A stretch of DNA of 64,000 bases, from positions 1 through 64,000 of the forward strand of contig JBOHFK010000001.1 of NCBI GenBank assembly GCA_050699635.1, read 5' to 3'. This document shows positions 16,486 through 25,583 of the stretch, in pieces. This stretch comes from GCA-003244245 sp050699635 (lineage in GTDB: Bacteria; Actinomycetota; Actinomycetes; Mycobacteriales; Pseudonocardiaceae). Every line of letters starts with the position of its first letter. Positions within the stretch are counted from its first letter, which is position 1. The position numbers and the translations under genes were made by a program. Under the pieces are notes generated by a model, which was not told the origin of the DNA, did not search any database, and worked only from the letters and a program-made list of their open reading frames with translations.

Positions 16486-16504
16486 CCGGCGCACCCGGCG
16501 CCGG
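16486..16504 (-). promoter_or_regulatory. Hairpin in the sulfite reductase leader, possible attenuator
   Basis: CCGGCG and CGCCGG around a 7-nt loop, between the leader peptide stop and the sulfite reductase start, with a competing CAGCC/GGCTG pairing overlapping it. The arrangement fits transcription or translation control by stalling on the leader peptide, but the pairing was judged by eye. Confidence 0.4.
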
Positions 16505-16526
16505 CTGGAATGTAGTCGGGCGGGTG

Positions 16527-16589
16527 TCAGCTGATCAGGCGGCACAGCGCGCTGGAAACCCGGACGAAGTCGACGTGGCGGCGAACCAC
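16527..16589 (-). CDS. Cys-operon leader peptide
   Basis: A 20-residue peptide, VVRRHVDFVRVSSALCRLIS, that matches the actinobacterial putative leader peptide family with the core SRRHVDLxRVxSAxCR, found before sulfur genes. Start is the GTG; a TTG two codons upstream is possible. It lies 111 bp upstream of the sulfite reductase ATG. The single cysteine codon near the end would make ribosome progress depend on charged tRNA-Cys, giving cysteine-responsive control of the operon. Confidence 0.7.
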   Translation of the reverse strand: MVRRHVDFVRVSSALCRLIS

Positions 16590-16678
16590 CAGCAACAGTC
16601 CGGGCGAAGTCACCCTCCCAGAGTGCCACGATCGCCAAGCCCCGACCACCCGCTTTCGGATGTTGGGACAATGCTCAC

Positions 16679-17914
16679 GTGGTGGCCCTTCCCCTTGGCG
16701 ATCCCGCGCCCTCCGACGGCATGCTGCCCGCCGCCGCTCTGCGCGGATTGGGTACGGCACCGTTCGGGGTGTACGTGCACGTGCCGTTTTGCGCCACCCG
16801 CTGCGGCTACTGCGACTTCAACACTTACACACCAGGGGAACTGCGAGACCCGCTTGGAGGGTCCAGCCAGCAGAGTGCCTCGGTTTCCGCCTGGCTGGAC
16901 GCGGTTCGCCGGGAACTTGACCTCGCGGTACGGGTACTGGGTGAACCGGTGCCGGCGGATACGGTGTTCGTCGGTGGCGGCACCCCGTCGCTGCTCGGCG
17001 CGGACGGCCTGGCCGCGGTCCTCGACGCCATCCGCGGGTCGATCGGCCTGGTTGCCGGAGCAGAGGTGACCACCGAGGCAAATCCGGAGTCCACCTCACC
17101 GGAGTTCTTCGCCGGGATCGCCGCAGCCGGCTACACCCGGGTCTCGCTGGGGATGCAGAGCGCCGCGCCGCACGTGCTCGCCGTCCTGGACCGGGTGCAC
17201 ACTCCGGGCCGCCCGGCGACCGCGGCGATGCAAGCCCGCGCCGCCGGGATCGAGCAGGTCAGCCTGGATTTGATCTATGGCACGCCGGGAGAGAGCGGCG
17301 ACGACCTGGCGGCCTCGCTGGATGCCGTGCTCGCCGCCGGGGTTGATCACGTCTCGGCTTACGCCCTTGTCGTTGAGCCAGGGACGGCGTTGGCCCGCCG
17401 GGTGGCATGCGGGGAGCTGCCCGCGCCGGATGACGACGTGGTCGCCGAGAAGTACGAGCAGCTCGACACTGCGCTCTGCGCGGCGGGCCTGCACTGGTAC
17501 GAGGTGTCCAACTGGGCCACGTCGACCGACTCCCGGTGCCGGCACAACCTCGGCTACTGGGCCGGCGGCCACTGGTGGGGAGCCGGCCCCGGAGCGCACT
17601 CCCACGTCGGCGGGGTGCGGTGGTGGAACGTCAAGCATCCCGCGCGCTACGCCGCTGTGCTGAGGTCCGGTTGCTCCCCGGCGGCCGGCCGGGAGGTGCT
17701 CAGCCCCGAGGAGCGATACACCGAGCAGGTGATGCTCGGCCTACGGCTGGCCGACGGGTTGCCGCGGGAGACCCTGAACTCAGCAGGCCGTGCCGCTGCC
17801 GATCGCGCAATCACCCATGGCTTGCTCAAGGCTACTGCGCGCGGCCGGCTTGTGCTCACCCGCCGCGGTCGGCTACTGACCGATGCCGTCGTGCGCCACC
17901 TCCTCGCAGGCTGA
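16679..17914 (+). CDS. hemW: Heme chaperone HemW (radical SAM)
   Basis: A 411-residue radical-SAM protein with the cluster motif CATRCGYCDFNTYT (CxxxCxxC plus fourth Cys of HemW), TVFVGGGTPSLL, and the C-terminal HemN-like domain (GYWAGGHWWGAGPGAHS). HemW delivers heme to respiratory proteins and is distinct from the oxidase HemN. The start is one of two adjacent GTG codons. It is divergent from the sulfur operon, as in mycobacteria. Confidence 0.93.
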   Translation: MVALPLGDPAPSDGMLPAAALRGLGTAPFGVYVHVPFCATRCGYCDFNTYTPGELRDPLGGSSQQSASVSAWLDAVRRELDLAVRVLGEPVPADTVFVGGGTPSLLGADGLAAVLDAIRGSIGLVAGAEVTTEANPESTSPEFFAGIAAAGYTRVSLGMQSAAPHVLAVLDRVHTPGRPATAAMQARAAGIEQVSLDLIYGTPGESGDDLAASLDAVLAAGVDHVSAYALVVEPGTALARRVACGELPAPDDDVVAEKYEQLDTALCAAGLHWYEVSNWATSTDSRCRHNLGYWAGGHWWGAGPGAHSHVGGVRWWNVKHPARYAAVLRSGCSPAAGREVLSPEERYTEQVMLGLRLADGLPRETLNSAGRAAADRAITHGLLKATARGRLVLTRRGRLLTDAVVRHLLAG

Positions 17915-18089
17915 GCCAGCCCTCTGGGATGCTGCGACGTGTGTCCTCCCCACTGACCAAGATCACTGATGGTATATTTTCTGGTATGTTTTCGCCACAT
18001 GATCAACGTGCAGTGATGTCCGGTCTCGGTGACAAGTTCCTCTTCGACGCGACTCGCATCGAGAGACGAGGCGACGGGGCCCCGTCATC

Positions 18090-18968
18090 ATGAGTGGACC
18101 TGGCGAAGCGTTGCTTGTGGCTCGGAGGGCTCAGGGTCTCACTCAGGAGGACGTTTGCCGTCAGCTTAATGTTACGCAGGCGGACGCTCTGGCGGCGGCT
18201 CGAGGCACGTCTGAACATGTATCGGCTGCACGTCTCGCTGTTGTTCGAGGAGGTTTCGCTCCGGTCGACCAACATCATCCCAACGTTCGACCCGGAAGAG
18301 ACGCAACCTGCCGCGGCGGCGTTGATCACGCGCGCGCAGTGGAAAATGCCCATCGGCTCGGTTTCGCATCTCATTCGCTGGCTCGAGGCAGCGGGCTGTC
18401 TCGTCATTGAAGAGGACTTCGGAACGACACGCGTAGATGGGTTGTCACAGTGGATCGGAGACCACCCAGTCATCCTGATCAATAGTGGGCTCCTTGCGGA
18501 TAGGAAGCGTCTGACTCTAGCGCATGAACTGGGCCCCTATCCATGCATAGTTGTATCGCGACGGCCGACATGGAAAACGAAGCGAATGCGTTTGCCGCCG
18601 AGTTTCTCATGCCAGAACATGTTATCCGAGCTGAGCTACGCAATCTCAGCCTCGGGAAGCTTATCGATCTGAAGCGCGAATGGGGGGTCTCTATGCAAGC
18701 AATCTTCGAACGCGCCTACCGTTTAGGTCTCGTCAAGCAGTGCGATCGTGTGGACTTCTACCGGTCGCTTAACTCACGGGGATGGAAGGTTTGTGAGCCA
18801 GTCAGCGACGAACTTCCTGTCGAACATGGCGAACTGGCTCAAGAAATCGGCGCGAAGATGCGCGAGCGAGGATTGAGCGATGACGAGATCGCGCGCATGG
18901 CCGGGTTCGCGCCCAGCGCGATGTCTAATCCTTTTCGTGTTCAGCCCAAGCGGCTTCATACAGTGTGA
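18090..18968 (+). pseudogene. ImmA/IrrE metallopeptidase with XRE domain, multiply frameshifted
   Basis: Parts of one XRE-plus-ImmA/IrrE protein are spread over three frames. The first 30 codons from 18090 give the start of an XRE HTH (LLVARRAQGLTQEDVCRQL). Most of the HTH is then missing. 18190-18540 codes for the middle domain (NMYRLHVSLLFEEVSLRS to LTLAHEL). 18543-18968 codes for the C-terminal part (DMENEANAFAAEFLMPEHV). The zinc motif HELGH is broken at its last residues by the second frameshift. The gene is not functional as a protease. Confidence 0.85.
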
Positions 18969-19010
18969 AGGTTTAAGGCGCAGCCGATGCAGCGCCCGTT
19001 CAGGGAGTGG

Positions 19011-19391
19011 CTACAGGGCGCGGAGCGCCGGCACGCGGGCAGCGATCTCGCGAGTGATTGTGTCCAGTGCGGCCTGCGACGCGGTGTCTGCGGCGCGGTA
19101 GATGATGAGCCGCTGATCCGGGTCCTGCAGCGGGGTCAACACCTCGAAATCAACCGTCAGCGCGCCGACTCTGGGGTGACGCAGCCGCTTCTGCCCACGC
19201 CCGTTCACCCTGACGTCACGCAGTGCCCATAGCCGGGCGAACTCCGCGCTCCGCGAGGTGAGCTGGCCGACCAGCTCACCTCGCGCCGGGTCACCGGGGT
19301 GCGCGGCCCACGCCGCCCGCAGATCGGCGATGCCCTCGCGAATCACGCGTTCGCGATCACGGTAGAAATCGCGAAGCGCGGGATGCATCAT
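19011..19391 (-). pseudogene. MmyB-type XRE regulator lacking its HTH
   Basis: A 126-codon frame matching the C-terminal ligand-binding domain of MmyB-family regulators: LRDFYRDRERVIREGIADLRAAW, RSAEFARLWALRDV and a beta-rich end. The N-terminal helix-turn-helix (about 150 residues) is absent. The break lies next to the point where the divergent aldo/keto reductase fragment begins, so one deletion removed the 5' ends of both genes and their shared promoter. Confidence 0.75.
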
Positions 19392-19393
19392 GC

Positions 19394-19804
19394 GTGCTGA
19401 CGGGTAAGTACAGCCGGGCTGATCTGGGCCATGGGGGTGGTTCCGCCGCGGCCGAGGGGACGCGCAAGAACGTCGCGGCGGCCAATGGCGCCCTGACCGA
19501 ACGCGGCCTCGCCATCGCAGACGTGGTCAAGGATGTCGCCACCGTGATGGGAACCACACCGTCGCAGGTTGCGCTTGCCTGGACGATGCTCAATCCCGCA
19601 GTGACCGCGCCGATCATCGGGGCGCGAACACTCGCGCAGTTCGAGGACAATCTGGGCGCACTCGACGTGCGGTTCTCCGACAGTCAACTGGTCAGCCTCG
19701 AGAAGGCGAGCGCTATCCAACTCGGTTTTCCTCATGAGTTCTTGGCGCGACCAATGACACGCGGCGTTATGTTCGGTGGCGTCAAGATCGAGGTAGTCTC
19801 CTGA
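19394..19804 (+). pseudogene. Aldo/keto reductase, C-terminal fragment
   Basis: The 136 codons (LTGKYSRADL, PSQVALAWTMLNPAVTAPIIGARTL, NLGALDVRFSD) are the last 40 percent of an aldo/keto reductase with its NADPH-binding IGART motif. The N-terminal barrel with the catalytic Asp-Tyr-Lys-His residues is gone. The open GTG at the left edge is an accident of the joint. Confidence 0.8.
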
Positions 19805-19866
19805 TCTGTTGATCGACGTTGTACCCGCGACTTGGCGAGCTCATGCTCGGCCCGGCGTGCCCTCGA

Positions 19867-20253
19867 CTAAAGGGCTTTGTTGACCTCAGCAGAATCCACG
19901 ATCTGCTCGAAGCGGACGACTTTGCCGCCCTTGACGGCGAAGGAGTGCGCGAAGCGGGCCGAGAAGCTCTTGCCCGTTGCCTTGTAGGTACCGCTGTAGG
20001 TCCCGAGGCTGACGATCTCGTCTCCCTCGGCGACGAGCCGGCTGGGTTCGACCTTGTACCCGTCCCACTCGGCCGCCGTCTTGGCGAACACACCTTCGAG
20101 GACGGCTTGCGGGCCGTAGTAGGTGCCGCTATAAGGAAAGCCGCTCGCTTCCGTCCACTCCACCTTGTCGTCCAACAGGCCGAGCACCGTCGGCACGTCA
20201 CCGGCGGCCAACGTCCGATAGAGCTTCTCAACCGGCGGGCGGCGCCCTCGCAC
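19867..20253 (-). CDS. NTF2-like/ketosteroid isomerase-fold protein
   Basis: A 128-residue SnoaL/NTF2-like domain (VEKLYRTLAAGDVPTVLGLLDDKVEWTEA...FAHSFAVKGGKVVRFEQIVDSAEVNKAL), complete for the fold. Catalytic activity cannot be inferred. The GTG start at 20253 gives a few non-native residues before VEKLYR; the longer frame reads antisense through a PadR fragment. The original start was probably lost in the deletion that also removed the 5' end of padR. Confidence 0.7.
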   Translation of the reverse strand: MRGRRPPVEKLYRTLAAGDVPTVLGLLDDKVEWTEASGFPYSGTYYGPQAVLEGVFAKTAAEWDGYKVEPSRLVAEGDEIVSLGTYSGTYKATGKSFSARFAHSFAVKGGKVVRFEQIVDSAEVNKAL

Positions 20254-20254
20254 C

Positions 20255-20649
20255 GTGTACGCGATCACCAAAGAAGGCCGGGCCGCCCTCCGGCGCTGGT
20301 TCGACGAACCTGCCGCTGGACCAGTGATGGAGTTCGAGGGGCTACTCAAGGTCGCCTTCAGTAATTTCGGCGAACGCAGCCAGTTGCTGGCCACGCTCCG
20401 AGCGATCGTCGAGAGCGCCGAGCAGCGCCACCAGGTGGCGTTGCTCCAAGCGGCTGACTACCGCGACACCGGCGGACCGTATCCCGACCGGCTACCCGTC
20501 ATCGCACTGAGCGCGAAGCTGCTGCTGAACACACCGAACTGGTGCTGCGCTGGGCACGGTGGGCAGAGCAGGAGGTACAGAGCTGGTCTGGCGTCACGCC
20601 TCAGACTGGGGCGGCCGTGCCCGGCGACGCCTTCTATCTGGGCTGGTAA
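20255..20649 (+). pseudogene. PadR-family regulator fragment
   Basis: Coding begins at YAITKEGRAALRRWFDEP, the last strand of the PadR winged helix, so most of the DNA-binding domain is missing. The C-terminal dimer helix follows (QLLATLRAIVESAEQRHQVALLQAADYRDTGGPYPDRLP). A frameshift near 20525 moves the rest (HTELVLRWARWAEQEVQSWSG to a TAA at 20647) into another frame. The gene is dead. Confidence 0.75.
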
Positions 20650-20675
20650 CGGCACCCCCGAGGTAGCTGCGCGGG

Positions 20676-20981
20676 TCAGCTGCGCAGGAGGTCGAGGTCG
20701 AGGATTCGGACGGGGAGGGTGGTGCGTTGGTTCAGCGCGGCGCGCAGGGCGCGGTGCAGGCCGTCTTCCAGGAACAGCTCGCCGCACCAGCGCACTGCGT
20801 GGGGGAACAGGTCGCCGGGCACTGTGGGGTCGTCGGACAGCAGCTTGTCGAGTTCCACCACGGTCGCAGTGGTGATCAAATTTGCCAGTGGAACCTGCTG
20901 GGGCGGGATCTGTGCCCAATCCTTCATCGAGAACCCGTGCTCTGGATAAGGGCGGCCCTGCCGGATTTCCTTGAAGATCAC
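20676..20981 (-). CDS. Conserved actinobacterial protein next to hrcA
   Basis: A 101-residue protein with conserved stretches GRPYPEHGFSMKDWAQIPPQQV and FPHAVRWCGELFLEDGLHRALRAAL. It looks like the short conserved protein encoded beside hrcA in mycobacteria (Rv2375 position). Function unknown; the ParB-like LEDGLHRALRAA segment suggests a nucleotide- or DNA-related fold, but this is only resemblance. Divergent from hrcA. Confidence 0.75.
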   Translation of the reverse strand: MIFKEIRQGRPYPEHGFSMKDWAQIPPQQVPLANLITTATVVELDKLLSDDPTVPGDLFPHAVRWCGELFLEDGLHRALRAALNQRTTLPVRILDLDLLRS

Positions 20982-21040
20982 AGCTCGCGCTCACCTCCAT
21001 CCCCCGATCGGCGCGAGCGACCAGCGTATCGGGCGTCTGG

Positions 21041-21068
21041 GCGCTCCCGACGCCTGCGCCGGGAGCGC
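21041..21068. promoter_or_regulatory. Inverted repeat upstream of hrcA
   Basis: GCGCTCCCG and CGGGAGCGC, 9-bp arms, 10-nt loop, ending 58 bp before the hrcA start and just before a TAGACT box that could be a -10 element. It is not a clear CIRCE element, so its role is unknown. Confidence 0.35.
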
Positions 21069-21126
21069 ACTAGACTCGGTGGACGGGGCACGACCAGCCG
21101 CTTGGGATCAGCCCGAAGAAGGTGAC

Positions 21127-22149
21127 GTGAACGCAGACGACCGCCGGTTCGAGGTGCTGCGCGCCATCGTCACCGATTATGTGGCCACCCACGAGCCGGT
21201 CGCATCCCGCTCGCTGGTGGAGCGCCACCAGTTCGGGGTGTCCAGCGCGACCATCCGCAACGACATGGTGGCCCTGGAGGAGGACGGCTACATCACCCAG
21301 CCGCACACCAGCGCCGGGCGGGTGCCCACCGACAAGGGTTACCGGATGTTCGTCGACCGGCTCTCGGAGGTCAAACCGCTGTCGGTCGCCGAGCGCCGGG
21401 CGGTGCAGAGCTTCCTGCAGGGCGCCGTCGACCTCGACGACGTGCTGCGCCGCAGTGTCCGGCTGCTCGCCCAGCTAACCAGGCAGGTGGCGGTGATCCA
21501 ATACCCCACCCTGAGCCGGTCCACGGTGCGCCACCTCGAGGTGCTCGCGGTGACCCCGGCCCGGCTGATGCTGGTCCTCATCACCGACGCGGGCCGGGTG
21601 GATCAGCGCCTCCTGGATCTGGGTGACGTCATCACCGAGAACCAGGTGGCACAGCTGCGAACGCTGCTCAACCAGGCGCTGGCGGGGCGCCGGCTGGCGG
21701 ATGCCTCCGCGGCGGTGGCCGATCTGCCGGAGCAGGCGCCTCTCGAGCTCCGGGACGCGATGACCCGGGCTTCGACGGTATTGATCGAGACGTTGGTGGA
21801 GCATCCTGAGGAGCGGTTGCTGCTCGGGGGTACTGCCAACCTCACCCGCAGCGCCACTGACTTCCCGGGTTCACTACGTCAGGTGCTCGAGGCGTTGGAG
21901 GAGCAGGTGGTGGTGCTCAAGTTGCTGGCCGCGGCCCGTGACCCGGCCACCATCACGGTGCGGATCGGTGAGGAGAACGAGGCCGAAGAGATGCGCAGTA
22001 CCTCGCTGGTCTCCATCGGCTATGCCTCGCACGGCACCGTGCTCGGGGGCATGGGCGTGGTGGGACCGACCAGAATGGACTATCCGGGCACCATTGCTGC
22101 GGTGCGCGCGGTAGCACGATACGTGGGGGAGATCCTGACCACCCGGTGA
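21127..22149 (+). CDS. hrcA: Heat-inducible transcription repressor HrcA
   Basis: A 340-residue repressor. The N-terminal winged helix is typical (VNADDRRFEVLRAIVTDYV, SRSLVERHQFGVSSATIRNDM, LEEDGYITQPHTSAGRVPTDKGYR); the GAF-like and C-terminal domains follow, ending with IGYASHGTVLGGMGVVGPTRMDY. HrcA represses chaperone genes by binding CIRCE. The GTG after GAAGAAGGTGAC is the likely start; the 52 residues of open frame above are not conserved. First gene of the hrcA-dnaJ2-rsmE-phoH-ybeY series. Confidence 0.95.
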   Translation: MNADDRRFEVLRAIVTDYVATHEPVASRSLVERHQFGVSSATIRNDMVALEEDGYITQPHTSAGRVPTDKGYRMFVDRLSEVKPLSVAERRAVQSFLQGAVDLDDVLRRSVRLLAQLTRQVAVIQYPTLSRSTVRHLEVLAVTPARLMLVLITDAGRVDQRLLDLGDVITENQVAQLRTLLNQALAGRRLADASAAVADLPEQAPLELRDAMTRASTVLIETLVEHPEERLLLGGTANLTRSATDFPGSLRQVLEALEEQVVVLKLLAAARDPATITVRIGEENEAEEMRSTSLVSIGYASHGTVLGGMGVVGPTRMDYPGTIAAVRAVARYVGEILTTR

Positions 22150-22228
22150 GCGGGGTCGGGCGCACCGGTAAGTACAGCGACATATACAAGAAAACCGCGG
22201 CGTAATGTCGCGGCAGGAGGACGCCAGC

Positions 22229-23386
22229 GTGGCCAGGGACTACTACGCAATCCTGGGTGTACCCCGGGATGCCAGCGCGGATCACATCAAACGCGCCTAT
22301 CGCAAGCTGGCGCGGGAGTTGCACCCCGATGTCAACCCCGACGCAGCAGCACAGCGGCGTTTCCAGGAAGTCACCGCCGCCTATGAGGTGCTGACCGACC
22401 CGCAGAAGCGCCAGATCGTCGACCTCGGCGGCGACCCACTGGAGCCTGGCGCGGGACGCGGCCCGGGAGGCGATCCCTTCAGCGGGTTCGGCTTCGGCGA
22501 CATCATGGATGCCTTCTTCGGCTCCACCGGAGGGCCCGGCGGACGCCGGGGGCCGCGCAGCCGGGTGCAGAGCGGTTCCGACGCGCTGATCCGGCTTCAG
22601 CTCACCCTCGAGGAATGCGCCACCGGGGCATCGCGGGAGCTCACCGTGGACACCGCGGTGCTGTGCGGCCACTGCAACGGCTCCGGATGCGCGCCCGGCA
22701 CCCGCCCCCAGACCTGCGACACCTGCGGTGGCGCCGGCGAGGTACAGAACGTGCAACGGACCTTCCTCGGTCAGGTTATGACGTCCCGGCCGTGCCCGGT
22801 CTGCCGGAGTATCGGCGAGGTCATCCCGGAACCCTGCCGCCAATGCGGCGGAGATGGCCGGATCCGGGCTCGTCGTAACGTCACCGCGAAGGTACCTCCG
22901 GGAGTGGGCGACGGGATGCGGGTGCGGTTGGCCGGCCAGGGCGAGGTCGGGCCGGGTGGCGGTCCAGCGGGTGATCTGTACGTCGAGGTGCAGGAGGTGC
23001 CGCACGAGACGTTCACCCGCGACGATGCCGACCTGCACTGCACCGTGCGGGTTCCGATGACCGCTGCCGCATTGGGCACGACCGTCATGCTGGAGACCCT
23101 GGACGGCACCGAGGAGGTCCGGGTCGACGCGGGCACCCAGTGCGCGACCGTGGTGACCTTGCGGGGGCGTGGGATGCCGCGGCTGCGCAGCACCGGCCGA
23201 GCCGAAGGGCGAGGTGACCTGTTTGTCCACCTCGACGTCGTCACCCCGACGCGGCTGGACCCCCGGCAGATCGAGCTGCTGCGCGAGCTTGCCGTCCTGC
23301 GCGGTGAAGAGCAGGCCGAGTTGGCGATCAACGGCCGGGCCGGCGGCTTGTTCTCCCGGCTGCGCGACTCCTTGGGTGGACGCTGA
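22229..23386 (+). CDS. dnaJ: Molecular chaperone DnaJ (DnaJ2 type)
   Basis: A 385-residue DnaJ: J-domain MARDYYAILGVPRDAS (start GTG behind GGAGGAC), with the HPD motif in LHPDVNPDA, a G/F region, four CxxCxGxG zinc repeats (CGHCNGSG, CDTCGGAG, CPVCRSIG, CRQCGGDG) and the substrate domain. The third repeat ends SIG instead of xGxG. It stimulates DnaK ATPase. The hrcA-dnaJ2 pair is a standard actinobacterial unit. Confidence 0.95.
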   Translation: MARDYYAILGVPRDASADHIKRAYRKLARELHPDVNPDAAAQRRFQEVTAAYEVLTDPQKRQIVDLGGDPLEPGAGRGPGGDPFSGFGFGDIMDAFFGSTGGPGGRRGPRSRVQSGSDALIRLQLTLEECATGASRELTVDTAVLCGHCNGSGCAPGTRPQTCDTCGGAGEVQNVQRTFLGQVMTSRPCPVCRSIGEVIPEPCRQCGGDGRIRARRNVTAKVPPGVGDGMRVRLAGQGEVGPGGGPAGDLYVEVQEVPHETFTRDDADLHCTVRVPMTAAALGTTVMLETLDGTEEVRVDAGTQCATVVTLRGRGMPRLRSTGRAEGRGDLFVHLDVVTPTRLDPRQIELLRELAVLRGEEQAELAINGRAGGLFSRLRDSLGGR

Positions 23387-23393
23387 CGTTTCG

Positions 23394-24155
23394 ATGAGCA
23401 GCGCCCCGGTGTTTCTCGTCGAGCAACTGCCGCTCGAAGGTGCCGAGACGATGCTGGACGGACCGGAGGGCAGGCACGCCGCGACGGTGCGGCGGTTGCG
23501 TGCCGGGGAGCGTCTGACGCTCACCGACGGCTGTGGCCAGCTGGCCCTGTGCGAGGTGCTGGACACCGATCGGGCTCGGCTGCGGCTGCGGGTACTGCGG
23601 CGGGTGAGCGAGCCGGCCCCGGTCTTGCCGGTGACCTTGGTCCAGGCGCTGGTCAAGGGCCAGCGGGGCGAGCTGGCGGTGGAGCTCGCCGTCGAAGCCG
23701 GGGTGGACGCGATAATGCCGTGGCGCGCCGATCGCTGCGTGGCGCGCTGGGACGCCGGGCCCCGCGGGGCCAAGGCACTGACCCGCTGGCGTGAGACGGC
23801 TCGCGAGGCCGCCAAGCAGTCCCGCCGGGGATGGTTTCCGCATGTGGCCGAACCGGTGGACACCGCCGCGCTCGGCCTGCGGTGTGCCGCCGCGGCGGCC
23901 GTTCTGGTGCTGCACGGGAGCGCTTCCGAAGCACTGCCGTCACTATCGCTGCCCGCCGCAGGGGAACTGTTACTGATCGTCGGGCCCGAAGGTGGCATCA
24001 CCGAGGCTGAACTGGACGTGCTGGTTGCGGCTGGAGGTCGGCCGGTTCGGCTTGGACCGGAGGTATTGCGTTCTTCGAGTGCCGGAGTGGTAGCTCTCGG
24101 TGCAATTGGAGCCCTCTCGCAGCGATGGGTCTTGCGTCATTCAGGTGATATTTGA
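23394..24155 (+). CDS. rsmE: 16S rRNA m3U1498 methyltransferase
   Basis: A 253-residue SPOUT methyltransferase. The N-terminal PUA-like domain has GPEGRHAATVRRLRAGE; the SAM knot has LLLIVGPEGGITEAELD and RLGPEVLRSSSAG. It methylates U1498 of 16S rRNA. The usual RILRxETA reads EVLRSSSA here, a mild divergence. It starts 7 bp after dnaJ. Confidence 0.92.
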   Translation: MSSAPVFLVEQLPLEGAETMLDGPEGRHAATVRRLRAGERLTLTDGCGQLALCEVLDTDRARLRLRVLRRVSEPAPVLPVTLVQALVKGQRGELAVELAVEAGVDAIMPWRADRCVARWDAGPRGAKALTRWRETAREAAKQSRRGWFPHVAEPVDTAALGLRCAAAAAVLVLHGSASEALPSLSLPAAGELLLIVGPEGGITEAELDVLVAAGGRPVRLGPEVLRSSSAGVVALGAIGALSQRWVLRHSGDI

Positions 24156-24532
24156 CTCAGATGCGCCCTGAAAGGCTAACATTAAGTACGCAAGGCCAGA
24201 TCAACCACCTGATTGAGTCACTATCAGTTCCGGGCTCACAAGCCCCACAGGCTCCGCCGGGCACCTCCCCCCTCGGTCCGGCGGCGCTGCGCCGCGGCGG
24301 GACAGCCCCCAGTTTCCGCCGCGGCGCGGCATCCCAATCTTCTTTTCCGATACGCTCCGGCACTGTGCCGTCGCTGATCCGAGCTGTCGCTGATCCGAGC
24401 ATTCATCAAGTGCGTTGACGGTTATCTGAGTCCCGCGGACTCGGATCTGCGGCTAACATCAGCGGTGCCGGTTAACCTCCTGCCGGTTGACCTTAGACGC
24501 GCGAGCGCGCAGGAAGCAGGACCTACGCCCAC
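24156..24532. other. Non-coding gap between rsmE and phoH
   Basis: No frame with family resemblance was found. TGACTCA at 24153 and TGAGTCA at 24213 form a widely spaced inverted repeat, and a GC-rich hairpin (GGCGGCGCTGCGCCGCGGCGGG) follows near 24280. CGGCTAACATCAGCGGTGCCGGTTAACC just before phoH holds short repeats that may be promoter elements. No RNA family was recognised. Confidence 0.4.
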
Positions 24533-25576
24533 GTGACCCCTACCCCAGCGGAGGGCACGACGCAGCCCGAACCGGTCCAGTCGAAGATGGTGATTCCGGA
24601 TTCCGCCGTCCTGGCGCTGCTGGGATCCCGCGATGAGAACCTCAAAGTGATCGAGGACCTGCTCGCCGCCGACGTGCACGTGCGGGGCAATGAGGTCACT
24701 CTCTCGGGCACCCCGGCTGAGGTGGCATTCGCTGAGCGGGCATTCGGCGAGTTGATCACGTTGGCCCGCCGTGGCCAGCAGCTGGGCCCGGACGCGGTCC
24801 GGGCGACTCTGGCGATGCTCACTCAGGGGCATTCGGAGTCACCCGCCGAGGTGCTCAGCCTCGACATCCTGTCCCGGCGCGGCCGTACCATCCGACCCAA
24901 GACGTTGAACCAGAAGCGCTACGTCGACGCGATCGATCACTACACCATTGTGTTCGGCATCGGACCCGCCGGCACCGGCAAGACCTACCTGGCGATGGCC
25001 AAGGCGGTGCAGGCCCTGCAGGCCAAGCAGGTCAACCGGATCATTTTGACCCGGCCCGCGGTCGAGGCGGGGGAGCGGCTGGGATTCCTGCCCGGCACCC
25101 TGTACGAGAAGATCGACCCGTACCTGCGCCCGCTGTACGACGCGCTGCACGACATGCTCGACCCGGAGTCGATCCCCAAACTCATGGCCGCCGGCACCAT
25201 CGAGGTGGCCCCGCTGGCCTACATGCGCGGCCGCACTCTCAACGATGCCTTCATCATCCTCGACGAGGCGCAGAACACCACGCCGGCGCAGATGAAGATG
25301 TTCCTGACCCGGCTCGGCTTCGGCTCCAAGGTCGTGGTCACCGGCGACGTCACGCAGATCGACCTGCCCGGCGGCCAGGTCTCCGGCCTGCGGATCGTGC
25401 AACACATCCTCGACGGGGTGGATGACGTGCACTTCGCGCTGCTGACCAGCGCCGATGTGGTGCGCCACCGGCTGGTCACCGACATCGTGGACGCCTACGC
25501 GCGGTGGGACGCCGTCCAGGACACCACCGGAGCCCGTCCGGTGCCCAATCGCAGCGACCGTCGCCGGAGGCGGTGA
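24533..25576 (+). CDS. PhoH-like ATPase
   Basis: A 347-residue PhoH protein with Walker A GIGPAGTGKTYLA and Walker B AFIILDEAQNTTPAQMK, preceded by a KH-like N-terminal region (about residues 30-110). PhoH proteins are RNA-linked ATPases, usually encoded before ybeY as here. The basic tail (RSDRRRRR) may bind nucleic acid. GTG start. Confidence 0.93.
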   Translation: MTPTPAEGTTQPEPVQSKMVIPDSAVLALLGSRDENLKVIEDLLAADVHVRGNEVTLSGTPAEVAFAERAFGELITLARRGQQLGPDAVRATLAMLTQGHSESPAEVLSLDILSRRGRTIRPKTLNQKRYVDAIDHYTIVFGIGPAGTGKTYLAMAKAVQALQAKQVNRIILTRPAVEAGERLGFLPGTLYEKIDPYLRPLYDALHDMLDPESIPKLMAAGTIEVAPLAYMRGRTLNDAFIILDEAQNTTPAQMKMFLTRLGFGSKVVVTGDVTQIDLPGGQVSGLRIVQHILDGVDDVHFALLTSADVVRHRLVTDIVDAYARWDAVQDTTGARPVPNRSDRRRRR

Positions 25577-25583
25577 GACGCTG

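Noticed and set aside
21953..24001. 682-codon frame on the minus strand across hrcA, dnaJ and rsmE
   Set aside because: It is the antisense shadow of three well-supported genes in GC-rich DNA and has Arg/Pro/Ser-rich composition with no family motif.
24152..24418. 88-codon frame after rsmE
   Set aside because: No homology or ribosome site, and its end consists of GC-rich hairpin sequence.
24156..24532. Structured RNA between rsmE and phoH
   Set aside because: Short inverted repeats are visible, but nothing matches an RNA family that I can recognise.
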